Source: Providencia manganoxydans
GTDB lineage: Bacteria; Pseudomonadota; Gammaproteobacteria; Enterobacterales; Enterobacteriaceae
NCBI RefSeq assembly: GCF_016618195.1
Contig: NZ_CP067099.1
Location: forward strand, 3,472,001 to 3,536,000
Direction of reading: 5' to 3'
DNA length: 64,000 bases
Shown here: in pieces, positions 49,897 to 61,542 of the stretch
Layout of the letters: every line of letters begins with the position of its first letter
How positions within the stretch are numbered: the first letter of the stretch is position 1
Position numbers and translations under genes: made by a program
Notes under the pieces: model-generated
The model's input: only the letters and a program-made list of their open reading frames with translations
Told to the model about the DNA's origin: nothing
The model's database searches: none

Positions 49897-52248
49897 ATGC
49901 CCCAATTTATGTCCCCCGCTGAAAAAGGCTTCATTATTAGCCGCCATTGGAGAGATACTCGCCAAGGCGTTGAAGTCAGTTATTGGCTGATCACAGATAA
50001 TGGCCCACGTAAAGTCACTGTTCCCTATCAACAAGCCGTTGCGTTTATCCCTCAATCGTTATTACCAAAAGTCAAACATTTACTTGATGGGCAAGCTAAT
50101 ATGGCTTATCGGCCTATTGAGTTAAGAGATTTTCAACGTGAAAAAGTTTATGCGATTTATAGCCCCCAATATCGACAGCTCCAGAATTTAGATAAAAATT
50201 GCCTAGAGTTGGGTATCTCATTACTTGAAACCGATATTCGCCCATGTGAACGTTATCTTATGGAGCGCTTTATTACTGCGCCCGTTTGGTTTTCACGTAA
50301 TCAACAAGGGGAATATCTACTCAAACCATGTGAAAATTATCGTCCAACGATTAAAGCGGTCTCTTTAGATATCGAAACCAGCCAACATGGCGAATTATAT
50401 TCAATAGGCTTATCTGGCTGTGGTGATGATGTCGTATTTATGTTGGGGCCTGAGCAAGGTCCAGCGCTCACCGATGCGCATCGCTTAGTTTATGTCAGTA
50501 GTCGACCACAATTGCTGGATAAACTTAATCAATGGATACAGCAATATGATCCCGATGCAATTATTGGTTGGAATTTGATCCAATTCGACTTAAATGTGCT
50601 ACAGAAACATGCGGAGCGTTATGGCATACCGCTATTATTTGGTCGCCAAGGTAAAAAATTAGAATGGCGTGAACATGGCTTCAAACAAGGGGTATTTTTC
50701 GCATCTGCCGAAGGTCGTTTGATTATTGATGGCATTGATGCGTTAAAAGCCGCCACGTGGAATTTCCCTTCTTTTAGCCTTGAAGCTGTTGCCCAAACTT
50801 TATTAGGTGAAGGCAAAGCCATTGATAGCCCTTATGATCGCATGGATGAGATCAATCGCCGCTTTCAATACGATAAACCCGCACTTGCTCATTACAATAT
50901 TCAGGACTGTATTTTAGTCCATCGCATTTTTGAAAAAACCGATTTGATGGCTTTCCTGCAAGAGCGTGCTACCGTAACGGGGCTAGTTGTCGATCGCATG
51001 GGAGGCTCAGTCGCGGCGTTTTCACACTTATATATACCTCGGTTACATCGTTTAGGTTTTGTCGCTCCAAACCTTACAGAGCAAAAATTACAGCATAACC
51101 CAGGTGGTTTTGTAATGGATTCGCAACCCGGTTTATATGACTCTGTACTGGTGCTCGACTATAAAAGTTTGTATCCCTCAATTATTCGCACATTTTTAAT
51201 TGATCCCGCAGGGATGATCGAAGGACTAGCCCACCCCGAAAAACAGCATTCTGTTTCAGGTTTTCGCAATGCATGGTTTTCGCGCACAGTGCACTGCTTG
51301 CCAGATATTGTCAGCCATATCTGGCAAGGCCGTGATAAAGCCAAAAAAGAAAATAATGCCCCGCTCTCGCAGGCATTAAAAATTATTATGAACGCTTTTG
51401 CTGGTGTACTGGGGGCTGAAGGGTGCCGCTTTTTTGATCCTCGTCTTACTACATCAATTACGATGCGTGGTCATGAAATCATGAAAATCACTAAAGAGCT
51501 GATTGAGTCCCAAGGTTATCAAGTGATTTATGGCGATACCGATTCAACATTTGTGTGGCTAAAAGAAGCTCACAGTGAGGAACAAGCTCAAAAAATTGGC
51601 TTCGAACTACGTGATTATGTGAATAATTGGTGGAAACAGCATTTACAAGACGAATGGCAACTAGAAGGTGTGTTAGAACTCGAATTTGAAACCCACTATC
51701 GGCGTTTTTTAATGCCAACAATCCGTGGTTCAGAATCTGGCAGTAAAAAGCGCTATGCAGGGCTCAGCGGTGAAAAAATGGTATTTCGCGGCTTAGAAAC
51801 TATCCGCTCTGATTGGACACCACTGGCACAGTACTTTCAAAAAGAGCTGTATACACGAATTTTTCATCGTCAACCATACCGTGAATTTATTCGTGAATAT
51901 GTCCAATCCATTCGTAATGGTGAATATGACGACCGCCTTGTTTATCGTAAACGCTTACGCCGTAAGCTATCGGACTATCAACGCAATGTGCCCCCACATG
52001 TCAGAGCCGCTCGCCAAGCAGATGAGTACAATTTAAAGCAACAGCGCCCTCAGCAGTATCAAAATGGCGGTTGGATAAGCTATATCATCACACTTGCAGG
52101 GCCAGAGCCACTAGAGATTATTACCGCAACTCCGGATTACGAACATTATATTTTGAAACAAATAAAGCCAATTGCTGATGCTATTTTACCTTTTTTACAA
52201 GAAGATTTTGATACGCTGTTAACTGGGCAAATTACTTTATTATTTTGA
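49897..52248 (+). CDS. polB: DNA polymerase II
   Basis: Family B repair polymerase used in replication restart and translesion synthesis. 783 residues, same as E. coli. Exonuclease motifs SLDIETS (about 156), [11 protein letters not shown] and HYNIQDC; polymerase motifs [11 protein letters not shown] (about 421), [12 protein letters not shown] and YGDTDST (about 545). Starts [20 protein letters not shown]; the fifth codon is also Met. In E. coli it is SOS-induced, but I see only a half LexA site upstream. Confidence 0.96.
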   Translation: MPQFMSPAEKGFIISRHWRDTRQGVEVSYWLITDNGPRKVTVPYQQAVAFIPQSLLPKVKHLLDGQANMAYRPIELRDFQREKVYAIYSPQYRQLQNLDKNCLELGISLLETDIRPCERYLMERFITAPVWFSRNQQGEYLLKPCENYRPTIKAVSLDIETSQHGELYSIGLSGCGDDVVFMLGPEQGPALTDAHRLVYVSSRPQLLDKLNQWIQQYDPDAIIGWNLIQFDLNVLQKHAERYGIPLLFGRQGKKLEWREHGFKQGVFFASAEGRLIIDGIDALKAATWNFPSFSLEAVAQTLLGEGKAIDSPYDRMDEINRRFQYDKPALAHYNIQDCILVHRIFEKTDLMAFLQERATVTGLVVDRMGGSVAAFSHLYIPRLHRLGFVAPNLTEQKLQHNPGGFVMDSQPGLYDSVLVLDYKSLYPSIIRTFLIDPAGMIEGLAHPEKQHSVSGFRNAWFSRTVHCLPDIVSHIWQGRDKAKKENNAPLSQALKIIMNAFAGVLGAEGCRFFDPRLTTSITMRGHEIMKITKELIESQGYQVIYGDTDSTFVWLKEAHSEEQAQKIGFELRDYVNNWWKQHLQDEWQLEGVLELEFETHYRRFLMPTIRGSESGSKKRYAGLSGEKMVFRGLETIRSDWTPLAQYFQKELYTRIFHRQPYREFIREYVQSIRNGEYDDRLVYRKRLRRKLSDYQRNVPPHVRAARQADEYNLKQQRPQQYQNGGWISYIITLAGPEPLEIITATPDYEHYILKQIKPIADAILPFLQEDFDTLLTGQITLLF

Positions 52249-52642
52249 TAATGATGCTCAACTAGGCTTAAATTTTGTGCGATTTTTTGCTACAATAGTG
52301 AGTTACGAGTCAAGTGTTATAATAAACAGTGATTGGATTTATCTATTGTTGATATCAAAGAAAACAACATATTCGATGATCCTACAAAAATAATAGAATT
52401 CCTTATGTGTTGTTGTTTTTTTAACAGGTGACGATAAGCCTCGCTTGAATTAATATATCGCCCCTTTGATATCTCGCACTTCTTTACTGCACAAAATCTG
52501 CGGGATACTGAGTAATCGTTGTCACTCCGGCAACGACAAAAATTAACACTCTTATTTTCCAACACAGGGTGAAGGCAATGAAATGATTTGCCTGCAACAG
52601 TCTAAAAATAAACTATCAAAATTATGGAACTGAGTTAAACCT
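52249..52642. other. 394-bp gap between polB and rapA
   Basis: No convincing gene. A promoter-like pair TTAAAT (52268-52273) and TACAAT (52291-52296) with 17-bp spacing may drive rapA. AACAACA (52363-52369) can pair with TGTTGTT (52408-52414) before a run of seven T, giving a weak long-loop hairpin. A short reverse-strand frame at 52317-52565 looks spurious. Confidence 0.45.
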
Positions 52643-55549
52643 ATGCCATTTACTCTTGGTCAGCGCTGGATCAGCGATACAGAAAGCGAACTCGGATTAG
52701 GCGCCGTTGTGGCTATTGATGCCCGAATGGTGACTTTACTTTTTCCCGCCAGTGGTGAAAACCGACTTTACTCACGCAATGATGCCCCCATCACCCGTGT
52801 GATGTTTAACGAAGGTGATACCATTACAAGCCATGAAGGCTGGCAGCTACAAGTCGAGAGCGTTAATGAAGATAACGGATTACTCACTTATTGTGGTACG
52901 CGCCTCGATACACAAGAGCAGGATGTTAATCTGAGAGAGGTCTTTCTCGATAGCAAACTAACCTTCAATAAGCCACAAGATCGCTTATTTGCCGGTCAAA
53001 TTGACCGCATGGATCGCTTTGCACTACGTTATCGCGCACGTAAATTCCAAAGCGAACAAGTCAAGCATCAGGCAACAGGTTTACGAGGCATTCGTGCTAG
53101 TTTAATTCCTCACCAATTGCACATTGCCAACGAAGTCGGCAAGCGTCATCACCCTCGGGTGCTACTGGCGGATGAGGTCGGTTTAGGAAAAACTATCGAA
53201 GCAGGTATGATTATCCATCAACAACTGATGGCGGGTCGTGCGGAGCGCGTATTAATCATTGTTCCTGAAAGCTTACAGCATCAATGGCTCGTTGAAATGC
53301 TACGCCGCTTTAATTTGCGTTTCTCACTGTTTGACGATAGTCGCTACAGCGAAGCACTACACGATAGCGACAATCCATTTGAAACTGAGCAACTGGTACT
53401 GTGCTCTTTAGATTTTGTTCGCCGCAACAAACAACGTTTTGACCAACTCGTCGAAGCGGGTTGGGACATGATGGTTGTCGATGAGGCTCACCATTTACAA
53501 TGGAGTGAAGCCGCCCCTAGCCGTGAATATCAAGTTATTGAAACCTTGGCTGAAAGTGTACCATCTGTTCTATTGTTAACCGCAACGCCTGAGCAACTTG
53601 GACAAGAAAGCCATTTTGCACGTTTACGCCTACTTGATCCTAATCGTTTTCACGATTATCAAGAATTTCTTGATGAGCAATCAAACTACCGCCCTATTGC
53701 CGATGCAGTATCATTATTACTCTCGGGTAATAAACTGACTAACGACCAGCAAAACTTACTCAATGATTTGATTAAAGAGCAGGATATTGAACCATTACTG
53801 AAAGCTGCAAATGTTGAAAGTGAAGATGGTATCGCTGCCCGTCAAGAGTTGATCAGTATGCTAATGGATAGGCACGGTACTAGCCGCCTACTATTTAGGA
53901 ATACTCGTAATGGCGTTAAAGGCTTCCCACATCGTGAATTGCATTCACTGAAAATGCCTTTGCCAACCCAATACCAAACGGCAATTAAAGTCGCGGGTAT
54001 TATGGGGACGAAAAAAGATCTCGAAACGCGTGCGAAAGAACTGCTTTATCCAGAGCAAATTTATCAAGAATTCGAAGGTGAAAACGCCACTTGGTGGAAC
54101 TTTGATCCTCGTGTTGAGTGGCTTATGGGCTACTTAATGGCCAATCGTAACGAAAAAGTGCTGGTGATCTGCGCAAAAGCTGCGACTGCACTACAACTAG
54201 AGCAAGTACTGCGTGAACGTGAAGGGATCCGTGCGGCAGTATTCCATGAAGGTTTATCACTCTTAGAACGTGACCGTGCAGCAGCTTACTTCGCATCTCA
54301 AGAAGATGGCGCACAAGTACTACTTTGCTCTGAAATTGGTTCTGAAGGACGTAACTTCCAGTTTGCTAACCAGCTAGTTATGTTTGATTTACCGTTCAAT
54401 CCGGACTTGCTAGAACAACGAATTGGTCGACTTGACCGTATTGGTCAAACACGCGATATCGTACTGAGCGTCCCTTACTTAGAACATACCGCACAAGCAG
54501 TACTATTGCGTTGGTATCATGAAGGTCTAGATGCTTTTGAGCATACTTGCCCAACCGGACGCACCATTTATGACAAATATTACCAACAGCTTCTGCAATA
54601 TATGGCAGAGCCTACGGTAACGGATGGTTTTGAAGAGTTTTTGAAAACTTGTCGTGAAGAGCATGAAGCATTGAAAGCACAGCTTGAACAAGGTCGTGAC
54701 CGACTGCTTGAAATGCACTCTAATGGTGGTGAATCAGGCGTTCAATTAGCTGAAACGATTGGCGCTGAAGACAACGATACAGAACTGGTCAATTTTGCAC
54801 TCAACTTGTTTGATATTGTTGGTATTAATCAGGAAGATAAGAGCGATAACCTGCTTATTTTAACACCATCTGATCACATGTTAGTTCCTGATTTTCCAGG
54901 TCTCCCCCAAGATGGCTGCACTATTACTTTCGATCGTGAGCAGGCGTTATCCCGTGAAGACACCCAATTCATTAGTTGGGAACACCCTATCATACGTAAT
55001 GGTTTGGATTTAGTGTTATCAGGTGATACGGGTAGCTGTGCAGTTTCCTTGTTGAAAAACAAAGCATTACCCGTTGGTACCTTACTGACTGAATTGGTTT
55101 ATGTCCTTGAGGCTCAAGCACCTAAGAACTTACAAATTAGTCGTTTCTTACCTGCAACCCCAATTCGTTTATTAATCGATTTGAAAGGTAATAATCTTTC
55201 TTCACAAGTTGAGTTCGAAAGCTTTAACCGTCAGCTTAATGCGATCAACCGTCATATGGCGAGCAAGCTAGTGAATGCAGTACAAAACGAAGTTCACTCA
55301 GTGCTAAAACTTTCTGAACCTATGGTACAGAAAGAAGCCGATATCTTGATTGCTAACGCTAAAGAAGCGGCAGATAAGGCACTCACGCTTGAATTATCAC
55401 GATTAGAAGCACTGAAAGCAGTAAACCCAAATATTCGTGATGAAGAACTGGATGTGATCGAAGAAGAGCGCAAACAATTACTGACTAATATTGAGCAAGC
55501 AACATGGCGCCTTGATGCCATTCGCCTTGTGGTTGTCACTCACCAATAG
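52643..55549 (+). CDS. rapA: RNA polymerase-associated ATPase RapA
   Basis: SWI2/SNF2 protein that recycles RNA polymerase from stalled post-termination complexes. 968 residues, same as E. coli. N-terminal Tudor-like domains (about 1-110), helicase motifs [16 protein letters not shown] (about 172-187), [17 protein letters not shown], and C-terminal lobe [20 protein letters not shown] and [14 protein letters not shown] strong terminator follows. Confidence 0.98.
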   Translation: MPFTLGQRWISDTESELGLGAVVAIDARMVTLLFPASGENRLYSRNDAPITRVMFNEGDTITSHEGWQLQVESVNEDNGLLTYCGTRLDTQEQDVNLREVFLDSKLTFNKPQDRLFAGQIDRMDRFALRYRARKFQSEQVKHQATGLRGIRASLIPHQLHIANEVGKRHHPRVLLADEVGLGKTIEAGMIIHQQLMAGRAERVLIIVPESLQHQWLVEMLRRFNLRFSLFDDSRYSEALHDSDNPFETEQLVLCSLDFVRRNKQRFDQLVEAGWDMMVVDEAHHLQWSEAAPSREYQVIETLAESVPSVLLLTATPEQLGQESHFARLRLLDPNRFHDYQEFLDEQSNYRPIADAVSLLLSGNKLTNDQQNLLNDLIKEQDIEPLLKAANVESEDGIAARQELISMLMDRHGTSRLLFRNTRNGVKGFPHRELHSLKMPLPTQYQTAIKVAGIMGTKKDLETRAKELLYPEQIYQEFEGENATWWNFDPRVEWLMGYLMANRNEKVLVICAKAATALQLEQVLREREGIRAAVFHEGLSLLERDRAAAYFASQEDGAQVLLCSEIGSEGRNFQFANQLVMFDLPFNPDLLEQRIGRLDRIGQTRDIVLSVPYLEHTAQAVLLRWYHEGLDAFEHTCPTGRTIYDKYYQQLLQYMAEPTVTDGFEEFLKTCREEHEALKAQLEQGRDRLLEMHSNGGESGVQLAETIGAEDNDTELVNFALNLFDIVGINQEDKSDNLLILTPSDHMLVPDFPGLPQDGCTITFDREQALSREDTQFISWEHPIIRNGLDLVLSGDTGSCAVSLLKNKALPVGTLLTELVYVLEAQAPKNLQISRFLPATPIRLLIDLKGNNLSSQVEFESFNRQLNAINRHMASKLVNAVQNEVHSVLKLSEPMVQKEADILIANAKEAADKALTLELSRLEALKAVNPNIRDEELDVIEEERKQLLTNIEQATWRLDAIRLVVVTHQ

Positions 55550-55585
55550 TCAAACTGTTTTAATTGGCTTAAAATTGTTGTTTAT

Positions 55586-55617
55586 TTCTCCCTCAATCGA
55601 GGGAGAATTTATTTTTC
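55586..55617 (+). terminator. Terminator after rapA
   Basis: TTCTCCCTC (55586-55594), AATC loop, GAGGGAGAA (55599-55607), then TTTATTTTT. It ends 17 bp before the rluA start. Confidence 0.88.
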
Positions 55618-55633
55618 AGGAGCGCGATTTCTC

Positions 55634-56287
55634 ATGATGGAACCCTACCATCCCCCAATTGACCCATGGTTACACATTCTATATCAAGATGAACACATCA
55701 TCGCGGTCAATAAACCGAGTGGGTTACTGTCCGTTCCCGGCAAAGCACCTGAGCACCATGACAGCATTATGAGCCGCATACAACGCGATCATCCAAATGC
55801 TGAATCTGTGCATCGCTTAGATATGGCCACCAGTGGCGTAATGGTCGTCGCTCTTAACAAACCCGCAGAGCGTGAATTAAAGCGTCAATTTCGTGATAGA
55901 GAGCCTAAGAAGCATTATATTGCCCGCGTTTGGGGTCATTTAGAAAAATCAGAAGGATTGGTTGACTTACCACTTATCTGCGACTGGCCTAATCGCCCAA
56001 AACAGAAGGTCTGCTTCGAAACGGGTAAATCAGCACAAACAGAGTATCTGGTTTTGGAATATGAAGAGCAAGCTACCCGTGTCAAGCTATCTCCAATCAC
56101 CGGCCGCTCACATCAATTACGCGTGCATATGTTAGCAATAGGCCATCCAATATTAGGAGATCGATTTTACGCTCACCAACAAGCACTAGCCCTCGCACCT
56201 CGCTTACAGCTACATGCTCAAGAGCTATACATCACTCACCCAGCCTACGGCACACCAATGCATTTTACTTGCCAGCCTGATTTTTAA
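55634..56287 (+). CDS. rluA: 23S rRNA pseudouridine(746) / tRNA pseudouridine(32) synthase
   Basis: Dual-specificity pseudouridine synthase. 217 residues. Catalytic Asp is D63 in VHRLDMATSG; other motifs VNKPSGLLSVPGKAPEHHDS, LPLICDWPNRPKQKVCFETG and TGRSHQLRVHMLAIGHPILG. First two codons are both Met, and AGGAGCG lies 10-16 bases upstream. Next to rapA as in E. coli. Confidence 0.97.
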   Translation: MMEPYHPPIDPWLHILYQDEHIIAVNKPSGLLSVPGKAPEHHDSIMSRIQRDHPNAESVHRLDMATSGVMVVALNKPAERELKRQFRDREPKKHYIARVWGHLEKSEGLVDLPLICDWPNRPKQKVCFETGKSAQTEYLVLEYEEQATRVKLSPITGRSHQLRVHMLAIGHPILGDRFYAHQQALALAPRLQLHAQELYITHPAYGTPMHFTCQPDF

Positions 56288-56301
56288 TCATTCAATTGAA
56301 T

Positions 56302-56346
56302 AAAAAAGCCTGATCATAGTAGCATCAATACTATGGTCAGGCTTTT
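56302..56346 (+). terminator. Terminator after rluA
   Basis: AAAAAGCCTGA.CATAGTA pairs with TACTATG.TCAGGCTTTTT over about 18 bases around a 7-base loop. The T-run merges into the heptamer repeat array that follows. A-rich on the other side, so it could also serve djlA transcripts. Confidence 0.85.
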
Positions 56347-56396
56347 TGCTTTTCGCTTTTCGCTTTTTGCTTTTTGCTTTTCGCTGTTCGCTTTTT
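56341..56396 (+). repeat. Heptamer tandem repeat, 8 x GCTTTTY
   Basis: Eight exact-length 7-bp units: GCTTTTT, GCTTTTC, GCTTTTC, GCTTTTT, GCTTTTT, GCTTTTC, GCTGTTC, GCTTTTT. The first unit is the 3' arm of the rluA terminator, suggesting slippage outward from it. A chance reading frame across it (MVRLFAFRF...) is not a gene. Confidence 0.9.
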
Positions 56397-56406
56397 ATCC
56401 AAGCAT

Positions 56407-56505
56407 CACTCGAGTTTCCTCTAAACAATGCATGTCGCAGCCAAACTATAACCTTATGTTATTTTTTTGTTTTCTATTCAAATACACACTCGAGTTTCCT
56501 CTAAA
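56407..56505 (+). repeat. 19-bp direct repeats flanking an 61-bp spacer, ERIC left ends
   Basis: CACTCGAGTTTCCTCTAAA occurs at 56407-56425 and again at 56487-56505. Each is followed by a sequence like the ERIC left end (CAATGCATGTCGCAGC, TAGTTCATGCTGTAGC). The second copy opens the full ERIC element; the first is a truncated one. Confidence 0.75.
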
Positions 56506-56620
56506 TAGTTCATGCTGTAGCTAGGCGGCAAACGAAAGTTATCTCGATGGGCATACATAAGTATGTGATTCGGGTAACTAAGTGAAGCCAACAACGCTAC
56601 GGCATGAAATATGACGAGGA
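56499..56620 (+). repeat. ERIC element between rluA and djlA
   Basis: Runs from CTCTAAATAGTTCATGCTGT through GGGCATACATAAGTATGTGA and AGTGAAGCCAACAACGC to GAAATATGACGAGG. Full length with scattered changes. Ends four bases before the djlA stop codon. Confidence 0.88.
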
Positions 56621-56624
56621 AAAA

Positions 56625-57440
56625 TTATTTGAAGCCGCGCTCGCGTTTAACTAGGTCATAAGCCGCTTGGATTGATTGGGCTTTTTGCTTCGCAATCTCC
56701 ATCATTTCAGGCGGTAGCCCTTTAGCGATCAACTTATCCGGGTGGTGCTCACTCATAAGTTTGCGATAGGCCCGTTTAATCTTAGTGGGTTCATCATTAA
56801 TTGAAACACCAAGTACTTTGCAAGCATCTTCAAGGGTTGGCCCACTTGATTGTTGGTAATAGCCACCCGATTGTTGCTGAGAATAACCTTGTCCAAATTG
56901 GCGACCACCTTGGATCATATCCAAGAATTGCTCAAATTGGCTTTTTGATATTCCTAATTCTTCGGCAATGATAAACAGGACTTTTCTTTCATTTGGATGT
57001 AAGTTGCCATCTGCAAATGCTGCCTGTAATTGAATTTCCAGAAACATCTGAATCAGGTCAAAACGGCCATAACACGCCATACGTAATTGTTTAAGGACAT
57101 CACGTAATGGGAAATCAGGTGCCTTCCCCTCTCTAAACGCTTGTTGAGCAGCTTTACGCGTTTCTCCGTGCAGTTGCATTCTATCCATCAAATTCGACGC
57201 TAACTGAATATCTGTCTCGGTTACACGGCCTTTTGACTTGGTTAAATGCCCCAAAATTTGGAATGTACTAGCAAAAAATATCGCCTGACGATCACGTTTA
57301 TTCATCCCACCGGCAAATTTGCGTTGAGCCGATGCTTTATCAAATCCATGGCCTAAAATTAAACCAATCAGTGCGCCCCAAAAGCCCAAACCAGAGACAA
57401 TTGCCAGTACAACACCGATAATTTTACCCCAATAGTGCAT
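56625..57440 (-). CDS. djlA: Co-chaperone DjlA
   Basis: Inner-membrane J-domain protein that stimulates DnaK and affects Rcs signalling. 271 residues. Type III membrane anchor at about 6-32 ([20 protein letters not shown]), TerB-like central domain (about 50-170), a Gln/Gly-rich linker ([18 protein letters not shown]) and a C-terminal J-domain with HPD in [15 protein letters not shown] lies upstream of the ATG. Divergent from lptD. Confidence 0.96.
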   Translation of the reverse strand: MHYWGKIIGVVLAIVSGLGFWGALIGLILGHGFDKASAQRKFAGGMNKRDRQAIFFASTFQILGHLTKSKGRVTETDIQLASNLMDRMQLHGETRKAAQQAFREGKAPDFPLRDVLKQLRMACYGRFDLIQMFLEIQLQAAFADGNLHPNERKVLFIIAEELGISKSQFEQFLDMIQGGRQFGQGYSQQQSGGYYQQSSGPTLEDACKVLGVSINDEPTKIKRAYRKLMSEHHPDKLIAKGLPPEMMEIAKQKAQSIQAAYDLVKRERGFK

Positions 57441-57617
57441 ATATCCCTCAATTCTTCAATGCTCAGAATGCAATTTTGCATTATCATACTACCCATTCTG
57501 CTCGGTGCATAACTACAAGCGCGTAAAGTTTCTTACATTATACTGGCGCAATGTGGTTGGCTAAGTTAGTCTTTGAGCGTTGCCGGCTATGCCAATTACG
57601 ACGGAACCGCATATTTA

Positions 57618-59987
57618 ATGATGAAAAAAAGCTATCCAACACTACTTGCCACCATGGTATGGGCGGCAATTTATAGTCAGCAAGCACATGCTGATCTTGC
57701 AGCACAATGTATGCTGGGCGTCCCGGTTTATGATAAACCGCTGGTTAAGGGCGATCCCAAAGATTTGCCAATTCGTATCACTGCGGAGGATGTTCAAGGC
57801 GAGTATCCAAACTTTGTTGAATACAGCGGTGATGTTGACATTCAGCAAGGCAATCAAACATTAACTGCTGACAATGTAAAATTAACGCAAACCAACCCTG
57901 ATAGTGTTGATCCAATCCGTGAGGTCACCGCGACGGGTAACGTACATTACGATGATCCACAAATTATTCTCAAAGGCCCTTCAGCTTGGTCTAACTTGAA
58001 TAATAAAAATACTGATGTTAATGATGGTAACTACATGATGGTAGGTCGTCAGGGACGTGGTGACGCGAAAAAAATGAAAATGCGTGGTGAAAACCGCTAT
58101 TCCATTATGGAAAACGGTACCTTTACCACCTGTTTACCGGGTAACGACAGTTGGAGTGTTGCAGGCTCTGAAGTTATCATTGACCGAGAAGAAGAAGTTG
58201 CTGAGATCTGGCATGCTCGATTCCGTCTTGGCAATGTCCCTGTGTTCTATAGCCCATATATGCAACTGCCTATTGGCAGTAAGCGTCGTTCAGGTTTCTT
58301 AATTCCAACAGGAAGCTATTCTAATAACGATGGGTTAGAGTTCTCTCTACCTTATTATTGGAATATCGCACCAAACTACGATGCGACGATCACACCACAG
58401 TTTATGACTCACCGTGGTGTTAAACTGAATAACGAGTTCCGTTACTTAATAGCACCAGGCACAGGTACACTCGCCTTTGACTTTATCAACCACGACCGAG
58501 CCTATATTAAAGATAAAGATCGTAAGAAACGTGATGCACGTGAGAGCGATGATCGTTGGTTATTCTACTGGCGTCATTCGGGCACCTATGCCCAACATTG
58601 GAACTTTAATGTTGACTACACCAAGGTCAGTGACCGCCAATACTTTACCGACTTTAGTTCCCAATACGGTAGTACCACCGATGGCTATGCAACGCAAAAA
58701 TTTGGCACTGGCTATTCTGCGGAAAACTGGAATGCCACTTTAACGCATAAGCAATTCCAAATTTTTGTCGATGATCCAAATCGCCGTGCCTATAAAGCTG
58801 AGCCACAGTTAGATTTTAACTACTATAAAAACAATTTAGGGGCCTTTGATTTACATACCTATGCTCAAGCTGCTCGCTTTACTAGCGTAGGCAAAAATAA
58901 TCCTGATGCGACCCGTCTGCATATCGAGCCAGAACTGAGCTTACCGCTCTCAAACGGCTGGGCGAATATGAACAACAGTTTCAAGTTGCTGGCAACGCAT
59001 TATGATCAGGATATCCCTAAAACAAATAAAAACACTAGCTTAGAAAAAAATGTCACCCGAGTTTTGCCTATGTTCAAAAGTGACGCAAAAGTTGTCTTTG
59101 AACGTAACCTACTCGAAGGCAGTGATTTTATTCAAACATTAGAACCGCGTGTTCAGTATCTGTATATTCCTTATAAAGATCAGGACAACATCAATAACTA
59201 CGACTCCGCACTGCTGCAATCAGACTACAACGGTTTATTCCGTGACCGCATCTACAGTGGTCTTGACCGTGTTGCTTCAGCAAACCAGTTCACCACCGGT
59301 GTAACAACGCGTGTTTATGATGAAACGTTAACTGAACGCTTTAACTTCTCCGTAGGACAAATTTATTATCTAGAGCGTCCACGCGCAGGTAACTCCAGCC
59401 TACAAATTGATGATAAAAGTAATACTGGCTCCTTACTGTGGGCGACAGATTCTTACTGGCGCATCAATGATAAATGGGGTATACGTGGAGGTCTGCAATA
59501 CGATCGTCGCTTAGGTAACGTTACCATGGGGAATGCGGTTACAGAGTATCGTATTGATGCCGATCGCTTGTTACAGTTAAACTACCGTTTTGTTGACCGT
59601 GACTATATTCAAGCCACATTCCGCCGTGATGAATCTGGTGGTTACACATATACACTACCTGAATACCAACAAGGTATATCACAAGTCGGCGCTGTATTAA
59701 GTTGGCCATTAAGTGAACGTTGGGGCTTCGTTGGCTCTTACTACTATGATACGAAACAGCAGCAATCCGCCAGCCAACTGGTTGGTTTACAATACAATAC
59801 TTGCTGTTGGGCGTTTAATGTTGGCTACGAACGCAAAATTGTCGGCTGGGAAAAAGATAAATTCAACAGCGAATATGACAATAAATGGTCATTCAATGTG
59901 GAACTTAGAGGCCTAAATAACAATCATAGTTTAGGTAGTCAGGAAATGCTGAAACAAGGTATCATGCCTTATCAGCGTGCTTTCTGA
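57618..59987 (+). CDS. lptD: LPS-assembly outer membrane protein LptD
   Basis: Beta-barrel that inserts lipopolysaccharide into the outer leaflet with LptE. 789 residues. Signal peptide [20 protein letters not shown] ending AHA/DL, OstA/LptA-like domain (to about 230), then a 26-strand barrel. The four disulfide cysteines are visible: QCMLG, TCLPG and the CC pair in NTCCWAF. Met codons at 57618 and 57621 are both possible; a TTG 45 bases upstream is less likely. Confidence 0.97.
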   Translation: MMKKSYPTLLATMVWAAIYSQQAHADLAAQCMLGVPVYDKPLVKGDPKDLPIRITAEDVQGEYPNFVEYSGDVDIQQGNQTLTADNVKLTQTNPDSVDPIREVTATGNVHYDDPQIILKGPSAWSNLNNKNTDVNDGNYMMVGRQGRGDAKKMKMRGENRYSIMENGTFTTCLPGNDSWSVAGSEVIIDREEEVAEIWHARFRLGNVPVFYSPYMQLPIGSKRRSGFLIPTGSYSNNDGLEFSLPYYWNIAPNYDATITPQFMTHRGVKLNNEFRYLIAPGTGTLAFDFINHDRAYIKDKDRKKRDARESDDRWLFYWRHSGTYAQHWNFNVDYTKVSDRQYFTDFSSQYGSTTDGYATQKFGTGYSAENWNATLTHKQFQIFVDDPNRRAYKAEPQLDFNYYKNNLGAFDLHTYAQAARFTSVGKNNPDATRLHIEPELSLPLSNGWANMNNSFKLLATHYDQDIPKTNKNTSLEKNVTRVLPMFKSDAKVVFERNLLEGSDFIQTLEPRVQYLYIPYKDQDNINNYDSALLQSDYNGLFRDRIYSGLDRVASANQFTTGVTTRVYDETLTERFNFSVGQIYYLERPRAGNSSLQIDDKSNTGSLLWATDSYWRINDKWGIRGGLQYDRRLGNVTMGNAVTEYRIDADRLLQLNYRFVDRDYIQATFRRDESGGYTYTLPEYQQGISQVGAVLSWPLSERWGFVGSYYYDTKQQQSASQLVGLQYNTCCWAFNVGYERKIVGWEKDKFNSEYDNKWSFNVELRGLNNNHSLGSQEMLKQGIMPYQRAF

Positions 59988-59993
59988 TAAATT

Positions 59994-60118
59994 TACTCTA
60001 AATAATTCGAGATGCAGGTAGGCGACAAGCGAAGATAGACGGGGAGCATAGATGAACTATGTGACTCGGCAAGCATAGCGCAGTCAACAACCCTGCATCT
60101 AGAAATATGACGAGTATA
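59994..60118 (+). repeat. ERIC element between lptD and surA
   Basis: The cleanest copy in the window, from TACTCTAAATAATTCGAGAT through GGGGAGCATAGATGAACTAT to AAATATGACGAGTATA. It starts seven bases after the lptD stop codon and stands inside the lptD-surA transcription unit. Confidence 0.92.
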
Positions 60119-60222
60119 CATAATTATTTGTACTGCTAGCTCTCTCACATCAGCAAGAGCAGCAGTACAAAAGGACGATTAACCTGCCTTGGGCGGAACC
60201 TAAATCAATAAATAGGACCATT

Positions 60223-61542
60223 ATGAAGAATTGGAAAACGCTTATTCTGGGACTGATGTTTGCAAGCTCCACAGCATTGGCTGCACCACAGCAAATGGAT
60301 AAAGTTGCTGCTGTTGTCAATAACGGAGTTGTGCTGGAAAGTGACGTCCAGAATATGCTGAACACGGTAAAATTGAATGCACGCAATGCAGGGCAACAAG
60401 TGCCTGATGACCAAACACTCCGTCATCAGATCCTTGAGCGTTTGATTACTGATAACATCATGTTACAGATGGCTAGCCAAATGCAAATCAATATCCCTGA
60501 AGAAGCTGTTAACTCAACAATTGCGGATATTGCACGTCAAAATGGTTTAACCTATGAACAAATGCAAGCGCGTTTAAAAGCGGATGGCATCGATATGGCA
60601 AAATATCGTAGCGAAATCCGTAAAGAAATGCTGATCGCTGAAGTACGTAATAACGAAGTTCGCCGTCGTGTGACGATTTTGCCGCAAGAAGTTGAATCAC
60701 TGGCAAAACAAATCAGCAGTCAAGCTGACTACGAAGCAAACGTCAACTTAAGCCATATACTTATTCCATTGCCAGAAAATCCAACGCAAGAGCAGCTACA
60801 ACAAGCAGATGCTATTGTTACAAAAATTATGGATGAGCTGAAAAAAGGCGGTAACTTTGGCAAACTGGCTATCGCCTACTCAGCAGATCCACAAGCGCTA
60901 AAAGGCGGCAACATGGGTTGGTCTCGTCTACAAGAGCTTCCTGTTGTATTCGCTGAACAACTGAAAAATGCGAAAAAAGATGACATTGTTGGCCCAATCC
61001 GCTCTGGCGTCGGTTACCACATTCTACGTGTTAACGACATCGATAGCGCCAATAAAACCATTTCAGTCACTGAAGTCAAAGCGCGTCATATTCTGTTGAA
61101 ATCATCCCCCATTATGGATGATAACCAAGCAAGACAAAAATTGGTTCAAGTTTCACAAGATATCCGTAATGGCAAAACCTCATTTGAAGATGCCGCGAAA
61201 GAGCTTTCTGAAGATCCGGGGAGCGCACTCAAAGGTGGAGAGCTAGGTTGGAATATGCCTGATGTTTATGATCCCGCTTTCCGTGATGCACTAATGAAAT
61301 TGAATAAAGGTGAAATCAGCCAGCCTGTTCGTTCCAACTTCGGCTGGCACTTAATTCAGTTAGAAGACACGCGTAATGTCGATAAAACTGATGCAGCACA
61401 AAAAGATCAAGCTTATCGTTTATTGTTCAACCGTAAGTTCAACGAAGAAGCACAAAGTTGGACCCAAGAACAACGTGCTGCGGCATACGTAAATGTCATC
61501 GATGGACGTGATAACCAATCTAATGACGAAAAATCTCAATAA
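60223..61542 (+). CDS. surA: Periplasmic chaperone and peptidyl-prolyl isomerase SurA
   Basis: Escorts unfolded outer-membrane proteins. 439 residues. Signal peptide [21 protein letters not shown]-terminal chaperone domain, two parvulin domains (starting near [13 protein letters not shown] and [14 protein letters not shown]) and a C-terminal helix ending YVNVIDGRD. The tail is about ten residues longer than E. coli SurA and overlaps pdxA by 20 bp. Confidence 0.97.
   Translation: MKNWKTLILGLMFASSTALAAPQQMDKVAAVVNNGVVLESDVQNMLNTVKLNARNAGQQVPDDQTLRHQILERLITDNIMLQMASQMQINIPEEAVNSTIADIARQNGLTYEQMQARLKADGIDMAKYRSEIRKEMLIAEVRNNEVRRRVTILPQEVESLAKQISSQADYEANVNLSHILIPLPENPTQEQLQQADAIVTKIMDELKKGGNFGKLAIAYSADPQALKGGNMGWSRLQELPVVFAEQLKNAKKDDIVGPIRSGVGYHILRVNDIDSANKTISVTEVKARHILLKSSPIMDDNQARQKLVQVSQDIRNGKTSFEDAAKELSEDPGSALKGGELGWNMPDVYDPAFRDALMKLNKGEISQPVRSNFGWHLIQLEDTRNVDKTDAAQKDQAYRLLFNRKFNEEAQSWTQEQRAAAYVNVIDGRDNQSNDEKSQ

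Noticed and set aside
52317..52565. 82-residue reverse frame between polB and rapA
   Set aside because: No ribosome binding site, odd composition and no recognisable homology.
56341..56396. CRISPR array
   Set aside because: Units are 7 bp with no spacers; it is a simple tandem repeat. No cas gene is present.
56333..56524. Frame MVRLFAFRFSLF across the heptamer array
   Set aside because: Low-complexity translation of the 7-bp repeat, starting inside the terminator hairpin with no ribosome binding site.
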